Notes: generated by a model not told the origin, from the letters alone. DNA of 64,000 nucleotides from an uncultured Gammaproteobacteria bacterium (GCA_947259075.1 CAMYKQ010000062.1:1-64000), one strand, 5' to 3'. Positions 17,982 to 28,276 are shown, counted from the first letter of the stretch. Numbers and translations are program-made.

Positions 17982-20831
17982 ATGCAAATTTTAAGCGCCA
18001 ATCCTATCAGTTCATCCGCCGTCCCCGTCGTGTTACAAGCGGCGTCAACGAAACCGAGCCTCTACCAAGTCATACGCCGCAATGGTGGCTCGACGCCGTT
18101 TGACGCGAATAAGATCAGTGTTGCCATGACCAAGGCTTTCCTCGCCGTGGAAGGCGAGGATGCGACGGCCTCACGCCGCATCCGTGAAGTTGTCGCGGAT
18201 TTGACCGCTCAAGTCACGGACGCTCTGTTCCGCCGTCTCGATGAGGGTGCCGCCGTGCACATTGAGGCGATTCAAGATCAAGTCGAGTTGGCTTTGATGC
18301 GAGAAGGTCATTACCGCATCGCCCGCGCCTACGTGCTCTATCGAGAAGAACACGCCCGTCAACGTCAGGCCAAGCGGGAGCAGGGGGTAGCCGACGACGT
18401 TAAACCCATGAACGTCACGCGTGTGGACGGTAGCCGCGTGCCGCTAGATTTGGCGCGCGTGAATATCGTCGTGCGCGAAGCCTGTGACGGGCTGACACAG
18501 GTGAGTGTGGAACGCATTCTCGGAGAAGCGATGAATAATCTCTATGACGGGATTCACGAGAAAGATGTAGCTACGGCCTTGATCATGAGCGCGCGCGTTT
18601 TGATTGAGAAAGACCCGGACTATTCACTGGTGACGGCGCGCCTCTTACTGGACGCAATGTGCCATGAGGCCTTGAGTTTTATCGCGGGACAGGAACAAAC
18701 CGCCACCCGTAAAGAGATGCAAACACGGTATCCAGGATATTTCACCGCATATATCCAGCGAGCGGCGGATCTGGACCTGCTGGACAAAGAACTCACTCGC
18801 TACAATCTCGTCGAATTGGGCGCGGCGCTGAAACCCGAGCGTGATCTGCAATTTACCTACCTTGGCCTGCAAACACTCTATGATCGTTACTTCCTGCATC
18901 ATCACGGTCTACGATTCGAATTGCCACAGGCATTTTTCATGCGGGTCGCCATGGGTCTAGCGATCAATGAAATCGACCGCGAGCAACGTGCCATCGATTT
19001 CTATAATTTACTTTCATCATTCGACTTCATGAGTTCCACACCCACCCTATTCAATTCAGGAACACTGCGACCGCAGCTGTCATCGTGCTATTTGACAACG
19101 ATACCCGATGCGCTCGACGGTATTTATGGCGCCATTAAAGACAATGCGCTCCTATCCAAATTCGCCGGTGGACTCGGTAATGACTGGACCCGCGTACGTG
19201 GGCTTGGCGCCCACATCAAGGGTACCAACGGCACCTCGCAAGGCGTCGTGCCATTTCTCAAGGTCGCCAATGACACCGCCGTCGCGGTGAATCAAGGTGG
19301 CAAACGCAAAGGCGCGGTGTGCGCCTATCTCGAAACCTGGCACATCGATATTCAAGATTTTCTAGAACTGCGAAAAAACACCGGCGATGACCGGCGCCGC
19401 ACCCACGATATGAATACGGCACACTGGATACCGGACCTTTTTATGGAGCGTGTCTTCGAGGAAAAGGACTGGACACTGTTCTCCCCGAATGAGGTGCCAG
19501 ACTTGCACGACAGTGTCGGTACGGTTTTCCGTGACAAATACCTTGCCTATGAAGCCAAGGCCGATCGCGGTGACATAAAACTTTGGAAGCGCATTCCCGC
19601 CGTCACCTTGTGGCGCAAGATGTTAGGCCAATTATTCGAGACCGGCCATCCGTGGATTACATTCAAGGATCCATGCAATGTGCGCTATACGAATCAACAT
19701 CAGGGTGTCGTTCATTCCTCGAATCTGTGCACGGAAATTACGTTGCATACCTCGGACTCGGAAATTGCCGTGTGTAATCTTGGCTCCATCAATCTGGCCG
19801 CGCACATTGATGAGAACGGTCTCAATCTTAAAAAGCTGGAAAACACCGTGAACATGGCGATGCGCATGCTCGATAATGTAATCGACTACAATTATTACGC
19901 CGTGCCCCAAGCGCGTAATTCAAACTTGCGCCATCGGCCGGTAGGTTTGGGCTTGATGGGTTTTCAAGACGCGCTCTATAAGCTCGATTATGCCTACGAA
20001 TCACAACAGGCCATCGATTTCGCCGACTATAGTATGGAGGCCATTTCTTATTACGCCATCAGCGCTAGCGCAGATCTGGCGCAAGAGCGGGGGAGTTATT
20101 CGACCTATGCCGGTTCATTATGGAGCCAAGGAATATTACCCTTTGATTCACTCGCTCGGGTGAAACAGATTCGCGGGGACTATTTCGTAGTGGATGAGCG
20201 CTCCCGTTTCGATTGGGATGATTTGCGTGAACGGGTGCGGCGCGTGGGAATGCGGAATAGCAATTGCCTAGCGATAGCCCCGACGGCGACGATTTCCAAT
20301 ATCTGTGGTGTTAGCCAGTCGATCGAACCCACCTATCAAAACTTATTCGTAAAATCTAACCTCTCGGGAGAATTCAGCGTAGTCAACCCCTATTTAGTGC
20401 GCGACTTGAAAGCCCTGGATCTATGGGATGAAGTCATGGTGAACGACCTTAAATATTTCGACGGTTCAATTCGGAAAATAGATCGAATTACGGAGGAGTT
20501 AAAACGAAAATATGCTACGGCTTTCGAGATAGACTCGCGGGTATTGATCGAGGCGGCAAGTCGACGCCAGAAATGGTTGGATCAATCGCAGTCCTTGAAT
20601 CTTTATCTCGCCGAGCCGAATGGACCATTGCTCGATGAGTTGTACAAAATGGCCTGGACGCGTGGTCTGAAAACCACTTATTACTTGCGTACGCTTGGGG
20701 CGACACATGTGGAGAAAACGGGCGCGGGGCGCAGTTATTCCCAATGTAATGCTGAGACGAATGAAAATAGTGATCATGACAACATGAAGTTGTGTTTGAT
20801 CTCGGATCCGGCTTGTGAAGCCTGCCAGTAA
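17982..20831 (+). CDS. nrdA: Class I ribonucleoside-diphosphate reductase, alpha subunit
   Basis: 949 residues from the ATG right after the regulatory hairpin; the frame stays open upstream through the riboswitch, but that is not coding. Reduces ribonucleoside diphosphates to deoxy forms with a radical supplied by NrdB. Begins with two ATP-cone-like domains (about residues 28-125 starting YQVIRRNGGSTPFD, and 140-230), giving the long form known from Pseudomonas. Catalytic residues: C369 in PQLSSCYL, the NxCxE site N581/C583/E585 in SNLCTEI, and the C-terminal redox pair C945/C948 (ACEACQ). Co-transcribed with nrdB. Confidence 0.96.
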   Translation: MQILSANPISSSAVPVVLQAASTKPSLYQVIRRNGGSTPFDANKISVAMTKAFLAVEGEDATASRRIREVVADLTAQVTDALFRRLDEGAAVHIEAIQDQVELALMREGHYRIARAYVLYREEHARQRQAKREQGVADDVKPMNVTRVDGSRVPLDLARVNIVVREACDGLTQVSVERILGEAMNNLYDGIHEKDVATALIMSARVLIEKDPDYSLVTARLLLDAMCHEALSFIAGQEQTATRKEMQTRYPGYFTAYIQRAADLDLLDKELTRYNLVELGAALKPERDLQFTYLGLQTLYDRYFLHHHGLRFELPQAFFMRVAMGLAINEIDREQRAIDFYNLLSSFDFMSSTPTLFNSGTLRPQLSSCYLTTIPDALDGIYGAIKDNALLSKFAGGLGNDWTRVRGLGAHIKGTNGTSQGVVPFLKVANDTAVAVNQGGKRKGAVCAYLETWHIDIQDFLELRKNTGDDRRRTHDMNTAHWIPDLFMERVFEEKDWTLFSPNEVPDLHDSVGTVFRDKYLAYEAKADRGDIKLWKRIPAVTLWRKMLGQLFETGHPWITFKDPCNVRYTNQHQGVVHSSNLCTEITLHTSDSEIAVCNLGSINLAAHIDENGLNLKKLENTVNMAMRMLDNVIDYNYYAVPQARNSNLRHRPVGLGLMGFQDALYKLDYAYESQQAIDFADYSMEAISYYAISASADLAQERGSYSTYAGSLWSQGILPFDSLARVKQIRGDYFVVDERSRFDWDDLRERVRRVGMRNSNCLAIAPTATISNICGVSQSIEPTYQNLFVKSNLSGEFSVVNPYLVRDLKALDLWDEVMVNDLKYFDGSIRKIDRITEELKRKYATAFEIDSRVLIEAASRRQKWLDQSQSLNLYLAEPNGPLLDELYKMAWTRGLKTTYYLRTLGATHVEKTGAGRSYSQCNAETNENSDHDNMKLCLISDPACEACQ

Positions 20832-20847
20832 CGAAGGGGGATGATTC

Positions 20848-21945
20848 GTGTTGAATTGGGATAAAATTAACAAACGCCGAGTTTGCAATGATAGTTTCGC
20901 TCTCGAGTTGACGGCCGCGCCCGTTACGCTCCTAGGGACACGGGATGCTGTCAGCGCGAGTGACAAGCGTGTTGTCAATGGCTCGGGTGATATCAATCAA
21001 CTGGCGCCGTTTAAATACCCTTGGGCCTGGAAATACTTCATTAACGCCAACAAAAACCATTGGACGCCTCTGGACATCAATATGTCGCAGGACGTGCATG
21101 ATTACCATCATAAACTCACGGCCGCCGAACGGCATATGTATGAAAATGTGCTGGCGTATCTCACCACGTCCGACATTCTTGCCATGCGTAATATCGGTCT
21201 GGCGGTAATGGAAAAAATGACCGCGCCGGAGTTGCAGATTTATCAGGCTCGCCAGGTATATGAAGAGGCCTTGCATACCTGGACCTATCAGCACTGCATA
21301 GAAACCTTGGGCATCGATCAAGAGGAAATTTATAATCGCTATCGAGTCGTGCCGGAGATACATTATAAGATACAAATCGCCAATCGACGCCTGAACAATA
21401 TACTGCGTCCGGACATTGACCTGAAACGCGCGGATGAGCTAGAGAATTTCGTTATGTCCTATCTGTTTTTCGCCGCGGTGTTTGAAGGTGCGTGGTTTTA
21501 TAATGGGTTTAGTCCTATCTTTGCGCTACAACGCCGTGGCCTGATGAAGGGCAGCGCTGAGCAATTGCAGTACGTTATGCGTGACGAGGTGATGCATTGT
21601 GGCTTTGGCCTGCGTACTATCAAGCAAATTCTGGTCGAGAACTCTATTACGCTTGATAAGCAGGCCATGCGTGATATGTGGGATGAAGCCGAAGCGGCGG
21701 AAGCCGCCTATGCCCGTTACATATTGCGAGAACCGATTTTGGGCTACAGTATCGATAGTCATTGTGAACAGTTTCGCTATATTGCCAATCGACGGGCTCG
21801 GCAATTGGATGCGGATGAGCCCTTCCCCGGGGCGGAATGCCGACTGACCTGGCTTGATGAACAGGCAAATATCCGCAAAGAGAAAAATTTTTTCGAGACT
21901 AAGGTGACCGAGTATCAAACCGGTGGATCATTGAATTGGAATTGA
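20848..21945 (+). CDS. nrdB: Class I ribonucleotide reductase, beta (radical-generating) subunit
   Basis: 365 residues from a GTG 16 bases after nrdA, with AAGGGGG upstream (TTG at the next codon is an alternative). Holds the dimetal centre and tyrosyl radical. Predicted ligands: D76, E140, H143, E213, E247, H250; the radical tyrosine is Y147 (EEALHTWTYQH, four residues after H143, as in E. coli). The tyrosine is present, which argues against the tyrosine-free class Ic. The C-terminal tail would dock onto NrdA. A hairpin at 21960-21990 ends the unit. Confidence 0.95.
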   Translation: MLNWDKINKRRVCNDSFALELTAAPVTLLGTRDAVSASDKRVVNGSGDINQLAPFKYPWAWKYFINANKNHWTPLDINMSQDVHDYHHKLTAAERHMYENVLAYLTTSDILAMRNIGLAVMEKMTAPELQIYQARQVYEEALHTWTYQHCIETLGIDQEEIYNRYRVVPEIHYKIQIANRRLNNILRPDIDLKRADELENFVMSYLFFAAVFEGAWFYNGFSPIFALQRRGLMKGSAEQLQYVMRDEVMHCGFGLRTIKQILVENSITLDKQAMRDMWDEAEAAEAAYARYILREPILGYSIDSHCEQFRYIANRRARQLDADEPFPGAECRLTWLDEQANIRKEKNFFETKVTEYQTGGSLNWN

Positions 21946-21959
21946 AGGCATAATGGTGG

Positions 21960-22000
21960 CAGCCCGCTAAGCTGAGATATAAGCGGGCTGTTATCGTTTT
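21960..22000 (+). terminator. Terminator after nrdB
   Basis: CAGCCCGCT (21960-21968) pairs with AGCGGGCTG (21982-21990), followed by TTATCGTTTTT. Confidence 0.65.
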
Positions 22001-22285
22001 TCATTTACCGGAATTGCTTTCCTTCCCCCTCCCACTCATTATGTCGCGCTCGAAACTACGTGAATTATCGGCAAGCGCAGCCTTAGCCTCGTGTTCAGCG
22101 CTGACGCCAAGGCTCTGGCCTAAAATCGCCATTGACAAGGCTTGAATCATGCGGCATTGGTGCGGGTCAATGTCATCAATAATATCATTTAGTGATACGC
22201 TAGCGGCCTGTGTTCCTAGGTGTATATAAGCATGCAATTTAAAATGTATGTTCTGGCACTGATTTGGTCTAGGTATGCCTAACAT
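22001..22285 (-). CDS. Small hypothetical protein, divergent from the export operon
   Basis: 94 residues. No family recognised. Composition is protein-like (LNDIIDDIDPHQCRMIQALS then GVSAEHEAKAALADNSRS), with no membrane segment or signal. The start lies only 11 bases from the start of the divergent ATPase gene and no Shine-Dalgarno is visible, so the start or the gene itself may be wrong. Confidence 0.35.
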   Translation of the reverse strand: MLGIPRPNQCQNIHFKLHAYIHLGTQAASVSLNDIIDDIDPHQCRMIQALSMAILGQSLGVSAEHEAKAALADNSRSFERDIMSGRGKESNSGK

Positions 22286-22296
22286 AGAGGGGGTTT

Positions 22297-22986
22297 ATGT
22301 CTGTATCTGACGCGCTCAAGCTAGAAAAGCTCGCGAAGCAATATCAGGAGGGAAACCGGGATCATACCGTGCTGGACGATGTGGATCTGAGAGTTCAAGC
22401 CGGTGAGGTCGTGGCCCTAGTGGGGCGCAGCGGTTCTGGTAAATCCACGCTGTTGAATCTGATTAGCGGGATAGATGAGCCTAGCCGGGGCCGTGTTCTC
22501 ATCAAAGATACCGAAGTGAGCGCACTGGGTGAGCACGAGCGCACCTTGTTCCGGCGCCGTCACATCGGTTTTGTTTTCCAGTTTTTCAATCTCATTCCCA
22601 CCCTCACCGTCATGGAAAATCTTCTCTTGCCCTTGGAATTGGTGGGCGACTCCGGGGTGGAGGCCAAGGGCCGCGCGCTGAGTTTGTTAGAGCGGGTCGG
22701 TCTCGGTCCGCGTGGTGCCAGCTACCCGGACATCTTGTCCGGTGGCGAACAGCAGCGCGTCGCCATCGCGCGCGCCTTGATCCATCGCCCCAGTTTGCTT
22801 TTGGCCGACGAGCCGACCGGTAATCTCGATGGCGAGACCGGGCAGCTCATTATCAAACTCCTGGCTGAGCTGGTGCGCGAGGCGGGGATGACCGTGCTGA
22901 TGGTGACTCATAGCCGCGAGGTCGCTACCTTGGCCGACCGCGTGCTCACCATGCATGATGGCAAGCTGCTCGAGGCGGCGGAATGA
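22297..22986 (+). CDS. ABC transporter ATPase, LolD/AttE type
   Basis: 229 residues with GAGGGGG before the start. Walker [10 protein letters not shown], signature [15 protein letters not shown], Walker [13 protein letters not shown], and the Q-loop in [20 protein letters not shown]. The [11 protein letters not shown] stretch and the small size place it with LolD/MacB-type ATPases that power FtsX-fold permeases. Its stop overlaps the permease start by four bases (ATGA), and an AttH-like gene follows, so it is the ATPase of an AttEFGH-type system. Confidence 0.93.
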   Translation: MSVSDALKLEKLAKQYQEGNRDHTVLDDVDLRVQAGEVVALVGRSGSGKSTLLNLISGIDEPSRGRVLIKDTEVSALGEHERTLFRRRHIGFVFQFFNLIPTLTVMENLLLPLELVGDSGVEAKGRALSLLERVGLGPRGASYPDILSGGEQQRVAIARALIHRPSLLLADEPTGNLDGETGQLIIKLLAELVREAGMTVLMVTHSREVATLADRVLTMHDGKLLEAAE

Positions 22987-25523
22987 ATCCAGTGTTGTGG
23001 CGCGCGACCACGCGCTATCTCTTGCGTCATCGCTGGCAACTGGCCTTGTCGGTATTGGGCGTGGCCTTGGGCGTTGCGGTCGTCGTCGCGATTGATCTGG
23101 CCAATGACAGCGCCCAGCGCGCCTTCGCCCATGCGGCGCAGACGATCGCGGGGCGCACCACACATCAAATAGTCGGCGGGCCGCAAGGCGTCGACGAGCA
23201 ATTGTATCGACGCTTGCGCGTTGAACTGGGGGTGCGGGACAGCGCGCCCGTCATCGAGGCCTACGGACGTTTGCCGCAACACGAGGATATGCGCGTGCAA
23301 TTGCTCGGCGTCGACCCGTTTGCCGAGGCGCCTTTTCGCGATTATGTGGGAGAGGGCACGACTGGCGACGACGTGATCCCGCGCTTGATCGCCACGGCGA
23401 ACGGCGTGGTGATGACCGAGACCACGGCGCAACGTTTAGGCGTTGTCACCGGCGGCAGCGTGGTGTTGAACATCGGCGGTCAAGCGCGGCGTTTGACCTT
23501 GATCGGTGTGCTTAAACTACAAGATAAAACGACGCGGCAAGCCTTGGACAACGTCTTTATCGCCGATATCGCCAGCGCGCAGGAAGTGCTCGGCCGCCAG
23601 GGTTATCTCAGCCGCATCGATCTTATTCTTGAGAAGAGCGCGGCGGGCGCGGCCATGACCGAGCGCATCCGCGCCCTGCTGCCCGAGGGCACGGCCTTGT
23701 TGTCGGCGGAGTCGCGCACGGAAAACCTGTCGCAGATGACCCGCGCCTTCGAGTTGAATCTCCAAGCCTTGAGCATGCTGGCCTTGGTCGTCGGCATGTT
23801 TCTCATCTATAACGCCATGACATTTTCAGTGGTGCAACGCCGGGGCTTGTTCGGCACCCTGCGCGCGATCGGCGTGAGCCGCCGCCAATTGTTCATGCTC
23901 ATCCTCAGCGAGGCCTTGGTGATCGGCATCGTCGGCATCCTCCTCGGGATGATATTGGGCGTCTTGCTGTCGCAAGGTTTATTGCAGATCGTGGTGCGCA
24001 CGATTAATGATCTCTATTTCGCCGTGGTGGTGCAGGATTTTTCCATGAGTTCGCTGCCCTTGCTCAAGGGTGGGGTGCTGGGTGTCGGTGCCACGCTATT
24101 GGTGGCGCTACTGCCCGCGCTGGAAGCCACGGCCACGCCGCCGCGGGCGGTGTTGTCGCGCTCGCACATCGAAACGCGCTTGCGCGGCCATCTGCCTTGG
24201 CTGGTACTGGCCGGTGCGCTCGTAGTCGTGCTCGGCGCGGCGGTGATGAGCTGGCCGAGCAAAAATCTGGTTTTGAGTTACGCCGGCCTGTTTATGTTCA
24301 TCTGCGGCTATGCCTTGCTGGTGCCCGCGGCGACGGTGATCTTGATCCGTTTATTCCAGCCCGCCGCCGCGATGGTGTTCGGTCTCATGGGGCGCATGGC
24401 GCTGCGCGGCGTCGTCGTGTCCTTGAGCCGCACCGGCATCGCCATCGCCGCGCTCGCGGTGGCGGTGGCCTCGACCATCGGCGTCGGCATCATGATCGAC
24501 AGCTTTCGCGGTTCGGTGGACGCGTGGTTGACGAATATTTTGCCCGCCGATATTTATGTCAGCCCCGCTGGTCCCGCCGGTGTTGATATAAAGCCCGCGG
24601 TGGTGAGCCGCCTCGCCGCCGCGCCGGGTGTGCTGGAGGTGAGCAATGGCAAGCATGTCTTCATCCAAAACGAAACCGGCGTTACCGAATTGTTTATATT
24701 GAACCCCGCCTCGCGCAGCGTGGCCCACGTGCGTTTCAAATCCGGCGAGCCCGCGCAGGTGTGGCCCGCGTTTCTCGACGGCGGCGCGGTGATGGTGTCC
24801 GAGTCCTACGCCTATCGTCACGATATTAAGGTGGGCGATCGCATTGTGCTGCGCAGTGATCGCGGACCGCATGCCTTTCCCGTGGCCGGCATCTACTACG
24901 ACTACGGCTCGGATCAAGGCGTGGTGACCATCAGCCGCCGCAGCTACGAGCAATTCTGGGATGATCGCGGCATCGGCTCCATGGGTTTATTTCTAGCGCC
25001 CGGCGCCGATCGCGAGGCCTTGATCGCGCGCCTGCGCGACGAGCTGGAGAACGAACAGTCGCTATTGATCCGTTCCAATCGCCGCTTGCAGGAATCGGCG
25101 CTGGAGGTCTTCGACCGCACCTTCACCATCACGCAGGTCTTGCGCCTCTTGGCCATTTTGGTCGCCTTCGTCGGCATCCTCAGCGCGCTGGGCGCGATGC
25201 AACTGGAACGCGCGCGGGAGTTGGCGGTGTTGCGCTGCATCGGTTTGACACCGCGGCAGCTCTGGGGCCTCGTCGTCGCCGAGAGCGGCTTCACCGGACT
25301 CGCCGCCGGTTTGTTCGCGATCCCCTTGGGATTGGTGATGGCCTATGTCTTGATCGAAGTCATCAACCCGCGCGCCTTCGGCTGGACCATGGACTTGAGC
25401 GTGGACAGCGCGCTATTAGCACAAGCACTGTTGCTGGCCTTGAGCGCCGCCGTCTTGGCCGGGCTGTATCCGGCGTGGCGCATGGCGCGCACGCGGCCCG
25501 CCATGGCCTTGCGGGAAGAATAA
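22983..25523 (+). CDS. Fused FtsX-type ABC permease, AttFG-like
   Basis: 846 residues: an N-terminal helix (residues 13-35), a periplasmic MacB-like domain, helices near 265-400 (FtsX domain 1), further helices near 400-505, a second periplasmic domain and a C-terminal FtsX trio (about 715-835) ending [11 protein letters not shown]. The duplicated layout is what two separate permeases (AttF, AttG) would give if fused. Works in the inner membrane with the ATPase encoded just upstream (4-base overlap). Probably extracts or exports a lipidic molecule. Confidence 0.88.
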   Translation: MNPVLWRATTRYLLRHRWQLALSVLGVALGVAVVVAIDLANDSAQRAFAHAAQTIAGRTTHQIVGGPQGVDEQLYRRLRVELGVRDSAPVIEAYGRLPQHEDMRVQLLGVDPFAEAPFRDYVGEGTTGDDVIPRLIATANGVVMTETTAQRLGVVTGGSVVLNIGGQARRLTLIGVLKLQDKTTRQALDNVFIADIASAQEVLGRQGYLSRIDLILEKSAAGAAMTERIRALLPEGTALLSAESRTENLSQMTRAFELNLQALSMLALVVGMFLIYNAMTFSVVQRRGLFGTLRAIGVSRRQLFMLILSEALVIGIVGILLGMILGVLLSQGLLQIVVRTINDLYFAVVVQDFSMSSLPLLKGGVLGVGATLLVALLPALEATATPPRAVLSRSHIETRLRGHLPWLVLAGALVVVLGAAVMSWPSKNLVLSYAGLFMFICGYALLVPAATVILIRLFQPAAAMVFGLMGRMALRGVVVSLSRTGIAIAALAVAVASTIGVGIMIDSFRGSVDAWLTNILPADIYVSPAGPAGVDIKPAVVSRLAAAPGVLEVSNGKHVFIQNETGVTELFILNPASRSVAHVRFKSGEPAQVWPAFLDGGAVMVSESYAYRHDIKVGDRIVLRSDRGPHAFPVAGIYYDYGSDQGVVTISRRSYEQFWDDRGIGSMGLFLAPGADREALIARLRDELENEQSLLIRSNRRLQESALEVFDRTFTITQVLRLLAILVAFVGILSALGAMQLERARELAVLRCIGLTPRQLWGLVVAESGFTGLAAGLFAIPLGLVMAYVLIEVINPRAFGWTMDLSVDSALLAQALLLALSAAVLAGLYPAWRMARTRPAMALREE

Positions 25524-25526
25524 GCG

Positions 25527-26666
25527 ATGCGCCTATTACTCGGTATCGTGATCGTGGCCATGCTGGCGGCCGTGTCGTGGTATGCCTGGCAACCCGTGGA
25601 GGCGCCCGGGGCGCGATCGGTACGCAATCAACTCGGCGGCGGCGACACCGCGGGCTATGCGCAAGTGCTCGGCCCGCGCGCCATGTCCTTTCCCGCCGAT
25701 CATGGCCCGCATCCGCACTACCGCCAGGAATGGTGGTATTACACGGGAAATCTCAGCGCCGCCGATGGACGTCACTTTGGCTATCAACTTACTTTTTTTC
25801 GCATCGCCTTGGCGCCCGATGCGCGTGAGGGCGATTCCGCCTGGTCGGCCAATCAGGCCTATATGGCGCATTTCGCGCTAACCGATGTCGCGGGCAAACA
25901 CTTTTACCGCGCCGAACGTTTCAGCCGCAACGCCCTCGGCCTCGCGGGCGCGCAGGCCGCGCCGTTCAAAGTGTGGCTGGAGGATTGGTCGGTGAGCAGT
26001 GACGCACCCGGAAGCCTGCCCATGCGTCTACATGCCGCGGCCGAAGGCGTTGAGCTCGATCTTGAATTGAACAGCCTCAAGCCCGTGGTGTTGCAGGGGG
26101 ATCGCGGCTACAGCCGCAAGGGTCAGGCCGAAGGCAATGCCTCGTACTATTACTCACTGACGCGCATGCCGTCACTCGGCAGCTTGCGCCTCGGTGATGA
26201 AACACTGAGCGTCAGCGGCACCAGCTGGATGGACCGCGAGTGGTCCACCTCGGCGCTGGAAGAAGGGCAGCTGGGCTGGGATTGGTTCGCGCTACAGCTC
26301 GACGACGGCCGCGACATCATGTTTTATCGCCTACGTCGCCGCGACGGCAGCGTCGACCCTTACAGCAGCGGCGTCATCATCGAGCCCGATGGCCGCAAAC
26401 AAGTCTTGCCGCTAAACGCCGTCGAGTTCGAAGTGCTGGGTCATTGGCGCAGCCCAACGAGTGGGACGGTGTATCCATCACGTTGGCGCATAAACATCCC
26501 CAGCGAAGATTTGCAATTGAACATCGAGCCGCACCTCGCCGATCAGGAAATGGCGTTTGCATTCCGCTATTGGGAGGGGGCGGTCAAATTGACGGGGAGC
26601 AGCAAGGGTAAAGAGATAGGCGGGAATGGGTATGCGGAATTGGTGGGTTACGGGGATGAGCGGTGA
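25527..26666 (+). CDS. AttH/CrtC-family lipocalin-like protein
   Basis: 379 residues, three bases after the permease stop. N-terminal hydrophobic anchor or signal (residues 3-21). The body has the family's EWWYYTGNLSAADGRHFGYQ, LTFFRIAL, YYYSLTRMPSLGSL and SWMDREWSTSALEEGQLGWD, as in AttH and carotenoid 1,2-hydratases. In Agrobacterium att-type operons this partner accompanies the ABC genes, most likely as a periplasmic lipid-binding or hydrating factor. No carotenoid genes are nearby, so a lipid-handling role is more likely than CrtC chemistry. Confidence 0.88.
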   Translation: MRLLLGIVIVAMLAAVSWYAWQPVEAPGARSVRNQLGGGDTAGYAQVLGPRAMSFPADHGPHPHYRQEWWYYTGNLSAADGRHFGYQLTFFRIALAPDAREGDSAWSANQAYMAHFALTDVAGKHFYRAERFSRNALGLAGAQAAPFKVWLEDWSVSSDAPGSLPMRLHAAAEGVELDLELNSLKPVVLQGDRGYSRKGQAEGNASYYYSLTRMPSLGSLRLGDETLSVSGTSWMDREWSTSALEEGQLGWDWFALQLDDGRDIMFYRLRRRDGSVDPYSSGVIIEPDGRKQVLPLNAVEFEVLGHWRSPTSGTVYPSRWRINIPSEDLQLNIEPHLADQEMAFAFRYWEGAVKLTGSSKGKEIGGNGYAELVGYGDER

Positions 26667-26823
26667 AGGACAATCTCGGACGGACCTGATTGATAACGAA
26701 GAATCAAGATGGTTATAAACCCGGAGATCGAATGTATCGCACACGCTTATAAGTGAGTACCTTCTCACCCTGGGGGAAGGGCAGGATGAGGGAATTAAAA
26801 ACAAGCCGTCGCGTTTTTTGGTT

Positions 26824-26859
26824 CCCCCTCACCCCAACCCTCTCGCTCACGGAGAGGGG
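26824..26859. repeat. Dispersed CCCTCACCCC...GAGAGGGG repeat
   Basis: A partial palindrome of C-rich and G-rich arms; a related copy is at 61374-61412. The 262-bp gap 26667-26928 around it shows no other gene. Confidence 0.6.
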
Positions 26860-26928
26860 ATATGAACACGATCGTTTTTGCCACCGCGTTAATAAGAGCT
26901 AGTCAATAAGATCATCAGGGGAAATAAT

Positions 26929-27648
26929 ATGAGTCAACAAGATCTATGGGTGGTGATCGGCCGCGCGAAAACGGACGACGATTTCGGCAGCCGATTGTTC
27001 AGAGATTTTCATCAAGCTATCATCAGCGAAGGCTATCAGCTGGATGAGGATGAAATAGCTGCCGCCAAGCGTTTATTAAGCGAAAGTCACCCGATGCCGC
27101 CCCCGCAAGCCATGTTCCAGCGTTTTGCGTTCGAGTCGGAGCTGGCACAAAAGCGTATGACCAGCCAAGTGGAACGCATGAACGATCTGGGCACTTATAC
27201 CGTGAAGATACTCAAGGACACCTTGGACAACGCCGCGCACACATTCAAAACGATCACATGGATGAATGTGGCGATGTTCGTCACCGGCATAGGGCTCTAT
27301 ATATTCGCCGCGTTCTATGCGGCATTTTCCGATGAAAAGGCCTATTCACTGTTGTTCGGTGGTCTGGGAACCGCTAGTTTCATCGCTTTATTTCTGTTAG
27401 GGCCGATAGAGAAATCGCAGAATGCGCTATCTAACCTGGTGCAAGTCGAAATATCGTTTATGAACTATTTCGAACAAATCGCCTTTTGGGAAAACTACGC
27501 CATCGCCCCTCAGGGCGAGCCCCCCATGCCCAACCCCGCCAATATCGAAAAAGCGAGCGACATGCTGCAAAAGCGTTCCAAGGAAACTATCGAGCTGCTG
27601 CAGAAGTATGTTGAAACGCGTCAGAAAGCGGCTGACAAGGGCGCTTAA
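26929..27648 (+). CDS. Os1348-like N-terminal domain fused to a two-helix membrane domain
   Basis: 239 residues with AGGGGAAA upstream. Residues 1-50 (DLWVVIGRAKTDDDFGSRLF, then YQLDEDEIAAAKRLL) resemble the Os1348/NHLP leader-like family. A helical linker (60-108) leads to two transmembrane segments (about 111-131 and 139-160, with LLFGGLGTASFIALFLLGPI) and a helical cytosolic tail. The membrane part recalls the TRADD-N-associated two-TM domain described in predicted bacterial immunity proteins; this is from memory of the pattern and needs a profile search. Twenty-seven bases before a PsbP-like gene, probably one operon. Confidence 0.6.
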   Translation: MSQQDLWVVIGRAKTDDDFGSRLFRDFHQAIISEGYQLDEDEIAAAKRLLSESHPMPPPQAMFQRFAFESELAQKRMTSQVERMNDLGTYTVKILKDTLDNAAHTFKTITWMNVAMFVTGIGLYIFAAFYAAFSDEKAYSLLFGGLGTASFIALFLLGPIEKSQNALSNLVQVEISFMNYFEQIAFWENYAIAPQGEPPMPNPANIEKASDMLQKRSKETIELLQKYVETRQKAADKGA

Positions 27649-27675
27649 GAGAATCGCCATCGTAAGGAGAATGAT

Positions 27676-28152
27676 ATGGAAAAATTTCTCAGTCACACTG
27701 ACTTCACCAACGGCTATCGCATCAAATATCCCGCCGCATGGCGAAAACAAAGCCTGGCTCCCACCGCGACCGGATTTTTTTCCTCCCTTGAAGGACCCGC
27801 GGACATGTTCAGCGATAATGTCAATGTGTTGGTCGATCAAGCCGAGGTGACGCTGGATGAGTATGTAATAAACCAAATTGCGATGATGACGGCGGCCGGC
27901 AGCACCTTAAAGCTGACCAAGCGTACAGAGACCCGCGCGGCTGGTCTGCCGGCTATTACGTTGGAATTCAGCGGCCAACTTGGACCTGTCATGAAAGAGG
28001 GGCAGGTTGTAACCTTGCCCATGCGGTGGATGCAGGTCTACGTGCTCAAAGATAAGCGCATGTACTGCGTCACATACACGGCTGAACCTAAATCTTATGA
28101 TAAATATTTAGGGCAAGTGAAAGAGATGGTGGATTCCTTGGAGCTAAACTGA
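27676..28152 (+). CDS. PsbP/DcrB-like domain protein
   Basis: 158 residues with AAGGAGAATG before the start. Pattern YRIKYPAAWRKQ near the start, LDEYVINQIAMM, the strand pair LPAITLEFSG, and YCVTYTAEPKSYDKYLGQVK with VDSLEL at the end match the PsbP/DcrB/DUF1795 fold. No signal peptide, so probably cytosolic or lipid-associated; function unknown in bacteria outside photosystems. Likely co-expressed with the membrane protein gene upstream. Confidence 0.65.
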   Translation: MEKFLSHTDFTNGYRIKYPAAWRKQSLAPTATGFFSSLEGPADMFSDNVNVLVDQAEVTLDEYVINQIAMMTAAGSTLKLTKRTETRAAGLPAITLEFSGQLGPVMKEGQVVTLPMRWMQVYVLKDKRMYCVTYTAEPKSYDKYLGQVKEMVDSLELN

Positions 28153-28276
28153 TCATGCTTGATCCGTCGAGTTACGCAGATTCTTAAAAGCGCCCTGATT
28201 ACCGCCGCCTGTATCTTGAGCGACATCGGCGGATGTGGAATTTAAAGGGGTCAACGCGCGTAAGGCGGAATGATGT

